Below are positions 23,978-32,485 of a stretch of DNA of 64,000 nucleotides, in pieces. The DNA is from an uncultured Holophagaceae bacterium (lineage in GTDB: Bacteria; Acidobacteriota; Holophagae; Holophagales; Holophagaceae). Below the pieces are notes generated by a model that was given only the letters and a program-made list of their open reading frames with translations, made no database searches and was not told the origin of the DNA. Each line of letters opens with the position of its first letter. Position 1 is the first letter of the stretch. The stretch is taken from contig CAIMFT010000181.1 of NCBI GenBank assembly GCA_903840385.1, positions 1-64,000 of the forward strand, in the 5' to 3' direction. The position numbers and the translations under genes are program-made.

Positions 23978-24475
23978 TCAGCGGCTGAAGCTGATGCTGT
24001 AGGTCAGCGGCTTGGGCAGCTGGGGACTCTTCACCGTGGCGCTCATGGTGAGGGTCTTGCCGTCGGCGCTCAGCTTGAAGATGTTGGTGCGCTCGCCCTC
24101 GTCGTTCTTGAAGGTCTGGATCATCTGATCCTTGGAGACCTGGGCGGCCACCATGAACTTGTCGCCATCCTCACGCGTCCAGGGGCCGGGCCGACCGCCA
24201 GGAGGCATGGGGATCACGTCCCGGTCGTCGAACTTCACCAGGGTCTCCTTGTCGGAGATGGCGATGATCACCTTCTTGTAGACCGGATTGAGGCGGACCA
24301 GCTTGGCGCGGGCGATCGGCCGCTTGATGAAGTTCATGTCGGCCACGGTGGCGTTCACCGCCGCCGCCACGTCATCAGCCCGGCTCTGGGTCCAGGTGCC
24401 GGACAGGGGGGTCTCCTGGGCGGCAAGGGAGAGGGTGGCAAGGATGGGGATGACGAGCAGCCGAAGCATGCGCAT
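23978..24475 (-). CDS. Exported protein of unknown function
   Basis: A 165-residue protein with a signal peptide (MRMLRLLVIPILATLSLAAQ). The mature part starts ETPLSGTWTQSRADDV and has beta-rich stretches such as KKVIIAISDKETLVKF and GKTLTMSATVKSPQLP, giving a lipocalin-like impression, but I do not recognise the family. ATG 24475 follows AAGGAG. It is a single-gene unit between the convergent phosphatase and the argF terminator hairpin. Confidence 0.75.
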   Translation of the reverse strand: MRMLRLLVIPILATLSLAAQETPLSGTWTQSRADDVAAAVNATVADMNFIKRPIARAKLVRLNPVYKKVIIAISDKETLVKFDDRDVIPMPPGGRPGPWTREDGDKFMVAAQVSKDQMIQTFKNDEGERTNIFKLSADGKTLTMSATVKSPQLPKPLTYSISFSR

Positions 24476-24520
24476 GGGGAACTCCTTGGGTTGGGGTGGT
24501 CCCACCATAGCATTTCACAA

Positions 24521-24552
24521 AGAGAATTGGCCCCAGTTGGGGCCAATTCTCT
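24521..24552 (-). terminator. Bidirectional terminator hairpin after argF
   Basis: AGAGAATTGGCCCC and GGGGCCAATTCTCT form a perfect 14-base stem around the loop AGTT. It lies 14 bases after the argF stop on the minus strand and before the next minus-strand gene, so it most likely ends the argF transcript. The T-tract is weak. Confidence 0.8.
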
Positions 24553-24565
24553 TCTCTGGACAAAC

Positions 24566-25558
24566 CTAGACCAGCGTCGCTACCAGCACCGCCTTGATGG
24601 TGTGCATGCGGTTCTCGGCCTGATCGAAGACCACGCTGTGGGCGCTGCGGAAGGCCTCGTCGGTGACCTCCCGGATGTCGTGGCCCAGGGCCATCTGCTC
24701 CCGGGCCAGCTTGGTCTCGAAGTCGTGGAAGGCCGGCAGGCAGTGGAGGAACTTCACGGCGGGGTTGCCGGTCTGCTGCAGCATGCCCAGGGTGACCTGG
24801 AAGGGGGTGAGCAGTCGCACCCGCTCGGGGATCTGGTCCTCCTCGCCCATGCTGGCCCAGACATCCGTGTAGAGGGCATCGGCCCCCGCCACGGCCGCCG
24901 CCACATCGTCCGTCACCTCGATGACCGCACCGGTCTCCTGGCCCGCGGCCCGGGCCGCCGCCAGCACGGCCGGGTCCGGTGCCAGCTCTTTCGGTCCCAG
25001 GACCACCAGGTGCAGGCCGGTCTTGGCGGCGCCGTACATCAGGGCGTAGCTCATGTTGTTGCGGATGTCGCCGCAGAAGACCAGCTTCATGGCCGAGAGG
25101 GGCTTGGCGACGTGCTCCTCCAGGGTGAGGAAGTCCGCCAGGATCTGGGTGGGGTGGTCCGTGTCCGTGAGCCCGTTCCACACGGGCACACCGCCGTGGC
25201 GGGCCAGGGCTTCAACGACTTCTTGCTTGTAGCCTCGGTACTCAATGCCGTCGTAGAAGCGGCCCAGCACCTTGGCACTGTCCTCGAGGGACTCCTTCTT
25301 CCCCACCTGGGAGCTGGCGGAGTCCAGGAAGGTCACGTGGGCGCCCTCGTCCAGGGCCGCCACCTCGAAGGCACAGCGGGTCCGGGTGCTGGTCTTTTCG
25401 AACAGCAGGACGATGTTCTTCCCCTGCAGCAGAGGGCTGTAGCTGCCCTGGCGCTTCTTGGCCTTCAGGTCCCGGGCCAGGTCCAGCAGGTGGCGCACCT
25501 CGGCCGGGCTGAAGTCCATGAGGGTGAGGAGGCTGCGGCCCTTCAGGTTGACGGTCAT
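24566..25558 (-). CDS. argF: Ornithine carbamoyltransferase
   Basis: ArgF joins carbamoyl phosphate to ornithine to give citrulline in arginine synthesis. The 330-residue protein has the carbamoyl-phosphate motif FEKTSTRTRCAFE, the HPTQ loop in TDHPTQILADF, and the ornithine-site motif FLHCLPAFHD. ATG 25558 follows GGGGAG. It stands alone: no other arg genes are adjacent. The direction could in principle be catabolic (ArcB), but no arcA or arcC neighbours support that. Confidence 0.95.
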   Translation of the reverse strand: MTVNLKGRSLLTLMDFSPAEVRHLLDLARDLKAKKRQGSYSPLLQGKNIVLLFEKTSTRTRCAFEVAALDEGAHVTFLDSASSQVGKKESLEDSAKVLGRFYDGIEYRGYKQEVVEALARHGGVPVWNGLTDTDHPTQILADFLTLEEHVAKPLSAMKLVFCGDIRNNMSYALMYGAAKTGLHLVVLGPKELAPDPAVLAAARAAGQETGAVIEVTDDVAAAVAGADALYTDVWASMGEEDQIPERVRLLTPFQVTLGMLQQTGNPAVKFLHCLPAFHDFETKLAREQMALGHDIREVTDEAFRSAHSVVFDQAENRMHTIKAVLVATLV

Positions 25559-25643
25559 GGCGTTCTCCCCTGGCAATCCAGGGCCCCAGGTTAACGCTGG
25601 GTGCTCCAGGGGCGGCTTCGAAAGCCCTTGTGGGGCCTCAACC

Positions 25644-25721
25644 TTGACACTCTGTCAGGGGTACCCCGGTGGTTCCGCTGTGCGCATTGGTGGTTCCATT
25701 TCCGGGGCTTGGCCGTATAGT
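25644..25721 (+). promoter_or_regulatory. Promoter and operator-like repeats before the CBS-domain gene
   Basis: A perfect inverted repeat TGACA-ctc-TGTCA lies at 25645-25657. Two direct copies of GGTGGTTCC follow at 25668-25676 and 25689-25697, 21 bases apart, so they face the same side of the helix. A TATAGT -10 box is at 25716-25721 with TTCCAT 16 bases upstream as a poor -35. Direct repeats next to a weak -35 suggest an activator. The rest of the argF-CBS spacer shows nothing else. Confidence 0.4.
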
Positions 25722-25773
25722 CATCTCCACGGAATCCCCATTCCCCACCGGCAACCAGTCAAGGGAGGCAGTC

Positions 25774-26202
25774 ATGCGGCCACTACAGCAGCTCATCGAG
25801 GAAAAGCCCGCCACGGTCTCCGTGGGACCGGATGACTCGGTGCTGGTGGCGCTGGAGCTCCTGGCCGCCCACGGCATCGGCGCCCTCCCTGTGCTCGACC
25901 AGGGCCGCCTGGTGGGCATCTTCTCCGAGCGGGACTATGCCCGGAAGGTGATCCTCAAGGGCAAGGCCTCCAAGGACACCTCGGTGCGCGACATCATGAG
26001 CGACAAGCTCAGCTGCGTGACCCTGGCCCAGTCCGTAGAAGAGTGCATGGCCCTCATGACGGACAAGCGGGTGCGTCACCTCCCGGTGATTGCCGCCGAC
26101 CAGACCCTCATCGGCATCCTGTCCATCGGCGACCTGGTGAAAGAGGTCATCTCCCACCAGAAGTTCACCATCGACCAGCTCGTGAGCTACATCCAGAACT
26201 AG
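25774..26202 (+). CDS. Tandem CBS-domain protein
   Basis: A 142-residue protein consisting only of two CBS domains (about 8-62 and 73-130): VLVALELLAAHGIGALPVLDQGRLVGIFSERDYARKV and MALMTDKRVRHLPVIAADQTLIGILSIGDLVKEVIS split across the pair, the second ending in the usual IGDL. CBS pairs bind adenine nucleotides and act as energy sensors, normally as part of another protein; stand-alone pairs like this are common and mostly uncharacterised. AAGGGAGG precedes the start. It converges with the patatin gene, stop to stop within two bases. Confidence 0.9.
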   Translation: MRPLQQLIEEKPATVSVGPDDSVLVALELLAAHGIGALPVLDQGRLVGIFSERDYARKVILKGKASKDTSVRDIMSDKLSCVTLAQSVEECMALMTDKRVRHLPVIAADQTLIGILSIGDLVKEVISHQKFTIDQLVSYIQN

Positions 26203-26203
26203 G

Positions 26204-27364
26204 TCACTCCACCGATACCGGCCCGGCCCCGAAGAAACGCTGGATCTCGTCCTTCTGGTGCATCGCATCGCTGTAGCCCAGGGCGATGAGCTCCCGGGTG
26301 TAGCCCGCCTCGAAGAGCAGGTAGCTGAGGACGGCGGAGCCGGTCCGGGAGGTGATGCCCGCCCGGCGGAAGAAGAACCGCACGATGGCCGGGAGGGCCT
26401 TGGCGTGCTTGCCAGCGAGGGAGGCCAGGTCCCGGCTGGGCGAGATGACCAGGGTCTCAATGGGCCGCAGCCCGAGGTCCAGGCTTGCTCGCAGGTCTGC
26501 GGGGATTCGCTCGAGGGTCTGATTCACGCGCTGCAGCTGCTCCAGGTCACTGTTGAGACTGTCCACGAACACGCTGTCCAGGACCTGCCCGGCGATGTCG
26601 GCGATGGTGGGATAGCGGCTGCCGTCGAGGGACTTTCGCGCTTCCCGCTCGGTCCCGGCGACGCCGATGATCATCACCCGGTCGGCACCCAGGTGCAGGG
26701 CCGGGCTCACGGGAGCGAGAAAGCGGACGGAGCCGTCCCCGAAATATTCCCGGTGAACCTTGACCGCTGGGAAGAGCATGGGGATGGCGCTGGAGGCGAG
26801 GAGGTGGTTGAGGCCGATCTTCGTCCGGGCCCCAGCGCGTCGGAACCGCTGCCAGGAGCTGAGCTCGGGATGGCCTTCGAAAAAGCTCACCGACTCGCCA
26901 GAGCTATAGCCCGAGCAGGTCACGGACAGGGCGTATAGATGACCCCGCCCCAGGGCGGACCCGATGCGGTCGAAGTGGATGATCCGGGTCAGCAGGTGCC
27001 GCAATGGCGTGTTGTCCAGCAGGGAGCGGCGGGAGGGGTGGAGCTGCCGGGGGCGGAACAGGGAGGTGAACCAGCGGAGGCTGTTCCAGGTCATGCCCCA
27101 GGGATCGGTGCTGTAGATCTGATCGCTGCTGAAGTTGGCCCAGACCTGCTCCAGTCGGCGGACGCCCACCTTGAACCTGGAGGCGTGGCACGCAAGCACC
27201 GCAGCATTGATAGCCCCGGCAGAGGAGCCGCACAGGATGGTGAAGGGGTTGGCCTTCGCCTTCGGCAGCAGCTCGGCCATGGCCTTGAGGACGCCCACCT
27301 GATAGGCGCCGCGGGCGCCCCCTCCGGAGAGCACCAGGGCCGTGCGACTGGGGGTGGCGGTCAT
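26204..27364 (-). CDS. Patatin-like phospholipase
   Basis: A 386-residue protein with the patatin catalytic features: oxyanion loop GGGARGAY (14-21), nucleophile Ser48 in GSSAG (46-50), and the Asp of FGDGSVRF. It would deacylate phospholipids or neutral lipids as a Ser-Asp dyad enzyme. There is no signal peptide, so it is probably cytoplasmic or membrane-associated. The DGG/DGA motif is DGS here, which occurs in the family. It is followed 54 bases upstream by the epimerase-like gene on the same strand. Confidence 0.9.
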   Translation of the reverse strand: MTATPSRTALVLSGGGARGAYQVGVLKAMAELLPKAKANPFTILCGSSAGAINAAVLACHASRFKVGVRRLEQVWANFSSDQIYSTDPWGMTWNSLRWFTSLFRPRQLHPSRRSLLDNTPLRHLLTRIIHFDRIGSALGRGHLYALSVTCSGYSSGESVSFFEGHPELSSWQRFRRAGARTKIGLNHLLASSAIPMLFPAVKVHREYFGDGSVRFLAPVSPALHLGADRVMIIGVAGTEREARKSLDGSRYPTIADIAGQVLDSVFVDSLNSDLEQLQRVNQTLERIPADLRASLDLGLRPIETLVISPSRDLASLAGKHAKALPAIVRFFFRRAGITSRTGSAVLSYLLFEAGYTRELIALGYSDAMHQKDEIQRFFGAGPVSVE

Positions 27365-27418
27365 GGTCCTAGCGTGGGCCCAAGACCGGGTCCAGGCCAG
27401 GGCAATGTGCCCCCGAAT

Positions 27419-28537
27419 CTAGCCCTTCGCCTTGCCTGCGGCCCGCCAGGCGGCGATGAGCTCGCTCTCCCGCTGGGGGGTGGGGCCGTCCAGCTTGGTG
27501 CGGCCCTTCTCGGCCTTCTCCTGGGTCTTGAACCAGGCGAGGGTGTCCCGCACGGTGTCGGCGGCGGGGCGGAAGCGCAGGCCCGCCTTCACGGCGCGGT
27601 CGTTGCGCCAGGTGTGGAAGCCCTTGGTCTCGCCCACGAAGGGCGCCCAGATGGGGAACTCCAGGTCCTTCTGGGTGAGGAGGAAGTCCGTGGGGATCCA
27701 CACCGGCTTGCTGGTGGGGCTCCCCGCCTTCAGGCAGGCCTCCACCACGGAGCCCCAGGCCAGACGCTTCTCCGGGCCGCAGGCGTTGAAGACGCCCAGC
27801 GTGCCCTGCTCCACCAGGAGCACCAGCCAGGCCGCCAGATCCCGCACATCGATGATCTCCAGGGGATCGCTGGGGGCGCCAGGCACCGCCACCTCGCCGC
27901 CCCGGTCGAAGCGGGCGGGCCAGTAGGTGAAGCGGCCGGAAGGGTCATCCGGCCCCACGATGTAGCCCGGCCGGATCACCGTGCTGCGGCCGGGCATGGC
28001 CTTCTGGGCGGCCTGCTCGCAGAGGCCCTTGAGGGCGCCGTAGTTCTCGAAGCTCTTGCCCATGTCCTCCAGAGTGGGGTCCATCATTGTGGACAGCGGC
28101 GCGTCCTCGGTGCCGTTCTCGGGGTTGGGCTCCTTGTAGGCGCTGATGCTGGAGATGATCAGGTACTGGCGGACCCGGGGGGCCAAGAGGCTCGCCGAGG
28201 CCGTCACCATGCGGGGGTAGTAGGCGCTGTTGTCGATGACGGCGTCCCAGGTGCCCTTCTCCAGGGCTTTGAGGCCGTCGCCCTTCTTGGGATCCCGGTC
28301 CCCCAGCAGCTTCTCCACCCCAGGGAAGAGCTCTGGCCGGGTCTTGCCACGGTTGAACATCGTCACGTGGTGGCCCCGGGCCTGGGCGATCTCGATGGTG
28401 GCGGGGCCCAGGAAGCCCGTGCCGCCGAGGATGAGGATGCGCTTGCCAGTCTTGGCAGGGACCGCAGAGAGCCCCGTGGCAGCCAGGGCGGCGCCCGCAG
28501 CGGAACACTGGAGGAAGGTGCGGCGGGTGAGGGTCAT
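27419..28537 (-). CDS. Tat-exported NAD-dependent epimerase/dehydratase family protein
   Basis: A 372-residue extended-SDR-type protein. The N-terminus MTLTRRTFLQCSAAGAALAA is a twin-arginine signal, followed at residues 38-44 by the Rossmann motif GGTGFLG and later ENYGALKGLCE with the YxxxK active-site arrangement. Most of this family are cytoplasmic; a Tat signal means the folded, probably NAD(P)-loaded protein is exported to the periplasm. Acidobacteria carry many such RR-leader SDR proteins. ATG 28537 follows TGGAGG. Substrate unknown. Confidence 0.85.
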   Translation of the reverse strand: MTLTRRTFLQCSAAGAALAATGLSAVPAKTGKRILILGGTGFLGPATIEIAQARGHHVTMFNRGKTRPELFPGVEKLLGDRDPKKGDGLKALEKGTWDAVIDNSAYYPRMVTASASLLAPRVRQYLIISSISAYKEPNPENGTEDAPLSTMMDPTLEDMGKSFENYGALKGLCEQAAQKAMPGRSTVIRPGYIVGPDDPSGRFTYWPARFDRGGEVAVPGAPSDPLEIIDVRDLAAWLVLLVEQGTLGVFNACGPEKRLAWGSVVEACLKAGSPTSKPVWIPTDFLLTQKDLEFPIWAPFVGETKGFHTWRNDRAVKAGLRFRPAADTVRDTLAWFKTQEKAEKGRTKLDGPTPQRESELIAAWRAAGKAKG

Positions 28538-28638
28538 GGGGCCTCCAGGGCGGTGCAGGCTGAACCGGGTGGCCTGCCTTGGCGTGTTCCACCATACTCC
28601 ACCGGCAGACGGCTCGGCTGACCGGACCGGTCGCGGGG

Positions 28639-28668
28639 TTGACTTTCCCGACATCTCCCTGGAAAAAT
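28639..28668 (+). promoter_or_regulatory. Candidate thr operon promoter
   Basis: TTGACT (28639-28644) and AAAAAT (28663-28668) are separated by 18 bases. Transcription would begin close to the first ATG of the leader frame at 28675. The spacing and the -35 are good; the -10 is mediocre. The promoter lies back to back with the epimerase gene on the other strand. Confidence 0.5.
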
Positions 28669-28674
28669 AGGGAC

Positions 28675-28788
28675 ATGCACCGAGCGATGGTCAAGGATTC
28701 CCGGGAGCCGCGGAACACCGCCGGCCGGGGTCTGTCCGCGATTACCACCAACGGGACCATTACGAACTCCGCACCTCGGGGCGTCTGA
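28675..28788 (+). CDS. thrL: Putative threonine/isoleucine leader peptide of the thr operon
   Basis: A 37-codon frame (a 33-codon version starts at ATG 28687) ends 74 bases before thrA. Near its end it reads [16 protein letters not shown]: four Thr and two Ile codons within eight residues (28741-28764). This is the amino-acid pair that controls the E. coli thrABC leader. AGGG stands just before the first ATG. Downstream are mutually exclusive RNA pairings suited to attenuation. The peptide itself needs no function beyond being translated. It is known leader logic in gammaproteobacteria; here it is inferred from sequence only. Confidence 0.6.
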   Translation: MHRAMVKDSREPRNTAGRGLSAITTNGTITNSAPRGV

Positions 28789-28838
28789 CTGAAACCACCC
28801 TTCAGAATCGGCCCCGCGGTGATCCCGCGGGGCCGGTT
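28777..28838 (+). terminator. Putative thr attenuator: antiterminator segment and GC-rich hairpin
   Basis: A hairpin at 28806-28838 has an 11-base GC-rich perfect stem plus weaker pairs and a TGATC loop, between the leader stop and thrA. Its left arm contains GCCCCG (28811-28816), which can instead pair with CGGGGC (28777-28782) in the last codons of the leader. A ribosome stalled at the Thr/Ile codons would leave 28777-28782 free; one that reaches the stop would cover it. The weakness is that only GGTTCATT, not a clean U-tract, follows the stem. Confidence 0.5.
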
Positions 28839-28862
28839 CATTCCACAGGACCGGAGCCATCC

Positions 28863-31340
28863 ATGCAGCCCAGCCCCATTCGCGTCATGAAGTTCGGCGG
28901 TACCAGCGTGGCTGGCGCCACCCGCATCCGCGCCGTGGCCGACCTGGTGGCCACGGCCCGCCAGACCCACCGCGTCTGTGTGGTGGCCTCGGCCATGTCC
29001 GGCATCACCAACCTGCTCCTCCACGGCGGCCGGGTGCCGGATCGGGAGGAGGCTGACCGCCTGCTGCTGGCCTACCGGGAGCGCCATGCCGCTGTGGTGG
29101 CCGACCTGGCCGAGGAGCTGGGCGCCGAAGCCGCCACCCTGCGGGCCGAGCTGGACGCCCTCGAGACCCTGGGCCGCCGTCTCCTGCACGGCATGGCCCT
29201 GCTGGAGGAGGGTCCGCCCTCCGTGCTGGCCCAGGTCTCCAGCCTCGGCGAGCGGGCTTCCTGCGCCATCCTCATGGCCCTGCTCAGGGCCCGAGGCCTG
29301 GCGCCCTGCTACCTGGACCCCGTGACCCACATCCGGGTGGAGGGCGACCCCCTCCAGGCCCGGCCCCGCATGGCCGACATCGACGCCGCCTTCGCCACCG
29401 TCAAGGCCGGACCGGACAGCCTCTGGCTGCTGCCCGGGTTCTTTGGCGGGGACGCCCAGGGCCGGATCCTCAGCCTGGGCCGGGGTGGCTCGGACCACAG
29501 CGCCGCCCTGGCGGCGGCCGCCCTCGGAGCAGACCTGCTGGAGATCTGGACCGACGTGGCGGGCCTCTACAGCGCCGACCCGGGCCTGGTGCCCGAAGCC
29601 TTCCCCCTGCCGGAAGCCAGCTTCGAGGAGGCCATGGAGCTCTCCTTCTTCGGCGCCAAGGTGCTCCACCCCAAGACCATCCCCCCGGTGCGGGAGCGGG
29701 GCATCCCCGTGCGGGTCTGCAGCAGCTTCGACCCCGCCCACCCGGGCACGGTGATCCGCGAGCAGGTGCCGCCGCCGCCCAGCGGCGTGCGCGGCCTCTC
29801 CTTCCTGCGGGACCTGTCCGTGGTGAACCTCACGGGCCCCGGCCTGCCCGGCGTCCCCGGCACCGCCGGGCGCGTGTTCAGCGCTCTCGCCCGGAAGGGC
29901 ATCTCGGTGGTGCTCATCACCCAGAGCTCCTCTGAGCTGTCCATCTGCTTCGCCGTGCGGCGGGCGGACGGCCCGGCGGCCGTGGCGGCCATCGAGGACA
30001 TCTTCCCGGCGGAGCTGTCCGCGGGCTTCATCGATCCCGTGGTCCTGCTCTCGAACCTGGCGGTGTTCAGCATCGTCGGTGACGGCATGCGCACCCGCAC
30101 CGGCGTGGCCGGCACCTTCTTCGACGCCCTGGCGGAAGTGGGCTGCAACGTGGTGGCCATCGCCCAGGGCGCCAGCGAGCGCATCATCTCCGCCGTGGTG
30201 GCCGAGGCCGACGGCGCCCGGGCCATGACCCACATCCACCGCCGCTTCTTCCAGGCCAAGGTGGTGGTGGACCTCCATCTGCTGGGACCCGGCAATGTGG
30301 GTGGCACCCTCCTGGGGCAGATCGCGCGGCAGCACGACCACCTGCTGGCTCAGGGCCTGGACCTGCGGGTGGTGACCATTGCCAACAGCCGGCACATGCT
30401 CACCCAGGCCGGGGGCGTGGACCTCTCCCGCTGGCGCACGGACCTGCCCGAGGCCGGACCGACGGATCTGGACGGCCTCGTGGAGAGCGTCCGCAGCGGA
30501 CCCCCGGCCCTGCCGGTGCTGGTGGACTGCACCACCAGCGGGGACCTGGCCCAGCGCTACCTGGAGCTCTTCGCCGCGGGCTTCCATGTGGTCACCGCCA
30601 ACAAGAAGGCCAACAGCCACACCCAGGCCTACTACCGGGAGCTGCGCCGCTGCTCGGCCCGCCGGGGCCTGCGCTTCCTCTACGAAGCCAATGTGGGCGC
30701 CGGTCTGCCCATCATCGACACCGTGAAGAACCTGGTGCTCACTGGCGACCGTGTGCTCCGGGGCGAGGGCATCCTCTCGGGGTCCATGTCCTACATCCTG
30801 GGCCTGCTGGGGGACGGCGTGCCCCTCTCCGAGGCCGTGCGCAAAGCCAAGGACAGCGGCTTCACCGAGCCCGATCCCCGGGACGACCTGAGCGGCATGG
30901 ATGTGGCCCGCAAGCTCATCATCCTGGCCCGGGAGTGCGGCATGGAGCTGGAGCTGGCGGACGTGGTGGTGGAGGGCCTCCTCCCCGCCGACTTCGACGC
31001 CACCGGCGACATCCCCTCCTTCATGGACCGCCTGCCCTCCCTGGACGAGACCTTCCGCCAGCGCCTGGCCGCCCTCAAGGCCGAGGGCAAGACCCTCCGC
31101 TATGTGGGCAGCCTGTCTGAGGCAGGCTGTCGCGTGGGCCTGCTGGCCGTCGACGCGGACCATCCCTTTGTCCCCATCAAGGGTGGCGAGAACGCCCTGG
31201 CCCTGCTGACCGAGCGCTACCAGCCCCATCCCATGGTCATCCGCGGGTACGGCGCCGGGGCCGAGGTCACCGCCGCCGGCGTGCTGGCCGACATCCTGCG
31301 TCTGGTGCCCCCGGGCGCCCGCCCGGCCCGGAGGCTCTGA
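28863..31340 (+). CDS. thrA: Bifunctional aspartokinase / homoserine dehydrogenase
   Basis: The 825-residue fusion catalyses the first and third steps from aspartate to threonine. The N-terminal aspartokinase (about 1-300) has MKFGGTSVA near residue 9 and [20 protein letters not shown] regulatory ACT region follows (about 320-460; [22 protein letters not shown]). The homoserine dehydrogenase part (about 465-820) begins [14 protein letters not shown] and has [23 protein letters not shown] and [11 protein letters not shown]. Domain order and length equal the enterobacterial ThrA/MetL type. Its stop overlaps the thrB start by one base (TGATG). GGAG precedes the start. Confidence 0.96.
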   Translation: MQPSPIRVMKFGGTSVAGATRIRAVADLVATARQTHRVCVVASAMSGITNLLLHGGRVPDREEADRLLLAYRERHAAVVADLAEELGAEAATLRAELDALETLGRRLLHGMALLEEGPPSVLAQVSSLGERASCAILMALLRARGLAPCYLDPVTHIRVEGDPLQARPRMADIDAAFATVKAGPDSLWLLPGFFGGDAQGRILSLGRGGSDHSAALAAAALGADLLEIWTDVAGLYSADPGLVPEAFPLPEASFEEAMELSFFGAKVLHPKTIPPVRERGIPVRVCSSFDPAHPGTVIREQVPPPPSGVRGLSFLRDLSVVNLTGPGLPGVPGTAGRVFSALARKGISVVLITQSSSELSICFAVRRADGPAAVAAIEDIFPAELSAGFIDPVVLLSNLAVFSIVGDGMRTRTGVAGTFFDALAEVGCNVVAIAQGASERIISAVVAEADGARAMTHIHRRFFQAKVVVDLHLLGPGNVGGTLLGQIARQHDHLLAQGLDLRVVTIANSRHMLTQAGGVDLSRWRTDLPEAGPTDLDGLVESVRSGPPALPVLVDCTTSGDLAQRYLELFAAGFHVVTANKKANSHTQAYYRELRRCSARRGLRFLYEANVGAGLPIIDTVKNLVLTGDRVLRGEGILSGSMSYILGLLGDGVPLSEAVRKAKDSGFTEPDPRDDLSGMDVARKLIILARECGMELELADVVVEGLLPADFDATGDIPSFMDRLPSLDETFRQRLAALKAEGKTLRYVGSLSEAGCRVGLLAVDADHPFVPIKGGENALALLTERYQPHPMVIRGYGAGAEVTAAGVLADILRLVPPGARPARRL

Positions 31341-32344
31341 TGGCCACCTGCCCGCCCCTTCCCGCCGCTGGCGTGGTGGCCTACGCCCCCGCCAGCATCG
31401 GCAACATGGCTGCGGGCTTTGACCTGCTGGGAGCGGCCCTGGCGCCCCTGGACGGCAGCCTGCTGGGCGATCTGGTGCGGATTGTCCCCGCCTCTGCGGA
31501 TTCGTTCCAGATGACGGGTCCCCACGCCGGGGCCCTCACTGGCGATGGCCGGCCCAACCTGGTGCTGCGGGCCCGGGACCTGTTCCTGGAGGCCCTCGCC
31601 GCCCGGGATCTGACCTCGCCTCCCCTGGCCATCACCCTGGACAAGCGCCTGCCAGTCTCCAGCGGCCTGGGCTCCAGTGCCAGCTCCATCGTGGCCACCA
31701 TCGTGGGCCTTCAGGCCCTCTTCGGAGAGCCCCTGGAGACCGCTGAGCTGGTGGACCTGGCGGGTCGCGCCGAGGGCAGCACCAGCGGCAGCATCCACCT
31801 CGACAACGTCGTGCCCTCCCTGCTGGGGGGCCTCCAGCTGGTGGTACCCGGGCGGGGCGGCCGGTCCACCCCCCGGCGCCTGCCCTGGCCCGGGGACCTT
31901 CTGCTGGCGGTGGTGCATCCGGATGTGTCCCTGCCCACGGCCCAGAGTCGCAAGGCCCTGCCGGAGCGACCCCTCTGGTCCGAGACCATCGCGTTCGCGG
32001 GCAACCTGGCGGGCCTGGTCCACGCTCTCCACACCGGCGACCGGGCCCTGCTGGGTCGCTGCCTGCGCGACCCCATCGTCGAGGGCTACCGCGCCCCGCT
32101 GGTACCCGCCTTCCGCGCGGCTCAGGCGGCGGCCATGGCCGCGGGTGCCCTGGGCTGCAGCCTGTCCGGTTCCGGCCCCTCCATCTTCGCCGTGGTGCCC
32201 AATGAGGAGACCGCCGCCGTGGCCATCCACGGCATCCGGCAGGCCTTCGGCAGTGACGGCGTGGCCAGCCGCGCCTGGGTCTGCGCCCTCGACCCCGAAG
32301 GCGCCCGCATCCTGCCTTCTGAGTCGTTCAGGTTTGAAGTTTAA
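31340..32344 (+). CDS. thrB: Homoserine kinase
   Basis: A 334-residue GHMP kinase that phosphorylates homoserine. The N-terminus reads VVAYAPASIGNMAAGFDLLGAAL and the ATP-binding GHMP motif is PVSSGLGSSASSIVATIVG (from about residue 111); the C-terminal LSGSGPSIFAVV is the third family motif. The start overlaps the thrA stop. The coding region ends 11 bases before a CGCCAAG inverted element, which separates it from thrC. Confidence 0.95.
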   Translation: MATCPPLPAAGVVAYAPASIGNMAAGFDLLGAALAPLDGSLLGDLVRIVPASADSFQMTGPHAGALTGDGRPNLVLRARDLFLEALAARDLTSPPLAITLDKRLPVSSGLGSSASSIVATIVGLQALFGEPLETAELVDLAGRAEGSTSGSIHLDNVVPSLLGGLQLVVPGRGGRSTPRRLPWPGDLLLAVVHPDVSLPTAQSRKALPERPLWSETIAFAGNLAGLVHALHTGDRALLGRCLRDPIVEGYRAPLVPAFRAAQAAAMAAGALGCSLSGSGPSIFAVVPNEETAAVAIHGIRQAFGSDGVASRAWVCALDPEGARILPSESFRFEV

Positions 32345-32355
32345 AAAACAAAGAT

Positions 32356-32435
32356 CACCGCCAAGGCGCCAAGACGCCGAGTAAAACAACAGAAATTCCT
32401 TCTGCAGTTCTTGGCTTCTTGGCGCCTTGGCGGTG
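32356..32435. repeat. Inverted tandem-octamer element (CGCCAAGR family) inside the thr operon
   Basis: The left arm (32356-32381) is CACCGCC followed by AAGGCG and CCAAGACG units; the right arm (32410-32435) is its near-perfect reverse complement. An A-run precedes the left arm and TTTTTT follows the right arm. Outside the main stem, ACAACAGAAA and TTTCTGTTGT can pair as well. The structure resembles a strong terminator placed between thrB and thrC. Confidence 0.85.
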
Positions 32436-32485
32436 CAAAGTTTTTTCTGTTGTCGTACCCGAAAAATTTCTGATTGAGGACCCCC

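Noticed and set aside
28808-28838. Simple terminator of an upstream gene
   Set aside because: The upstream gene is on the opposite strand, so nothing but the leader transcript could be terminated here; the attenuator reading fits better.
27945-31229. 1094-codon open frame on the minus strand across thrA
   Set aside because: Its sequence is a His/Gly/Val-rich shadow of thrA and of the epimerase gene in another frame; no domain or start signal.
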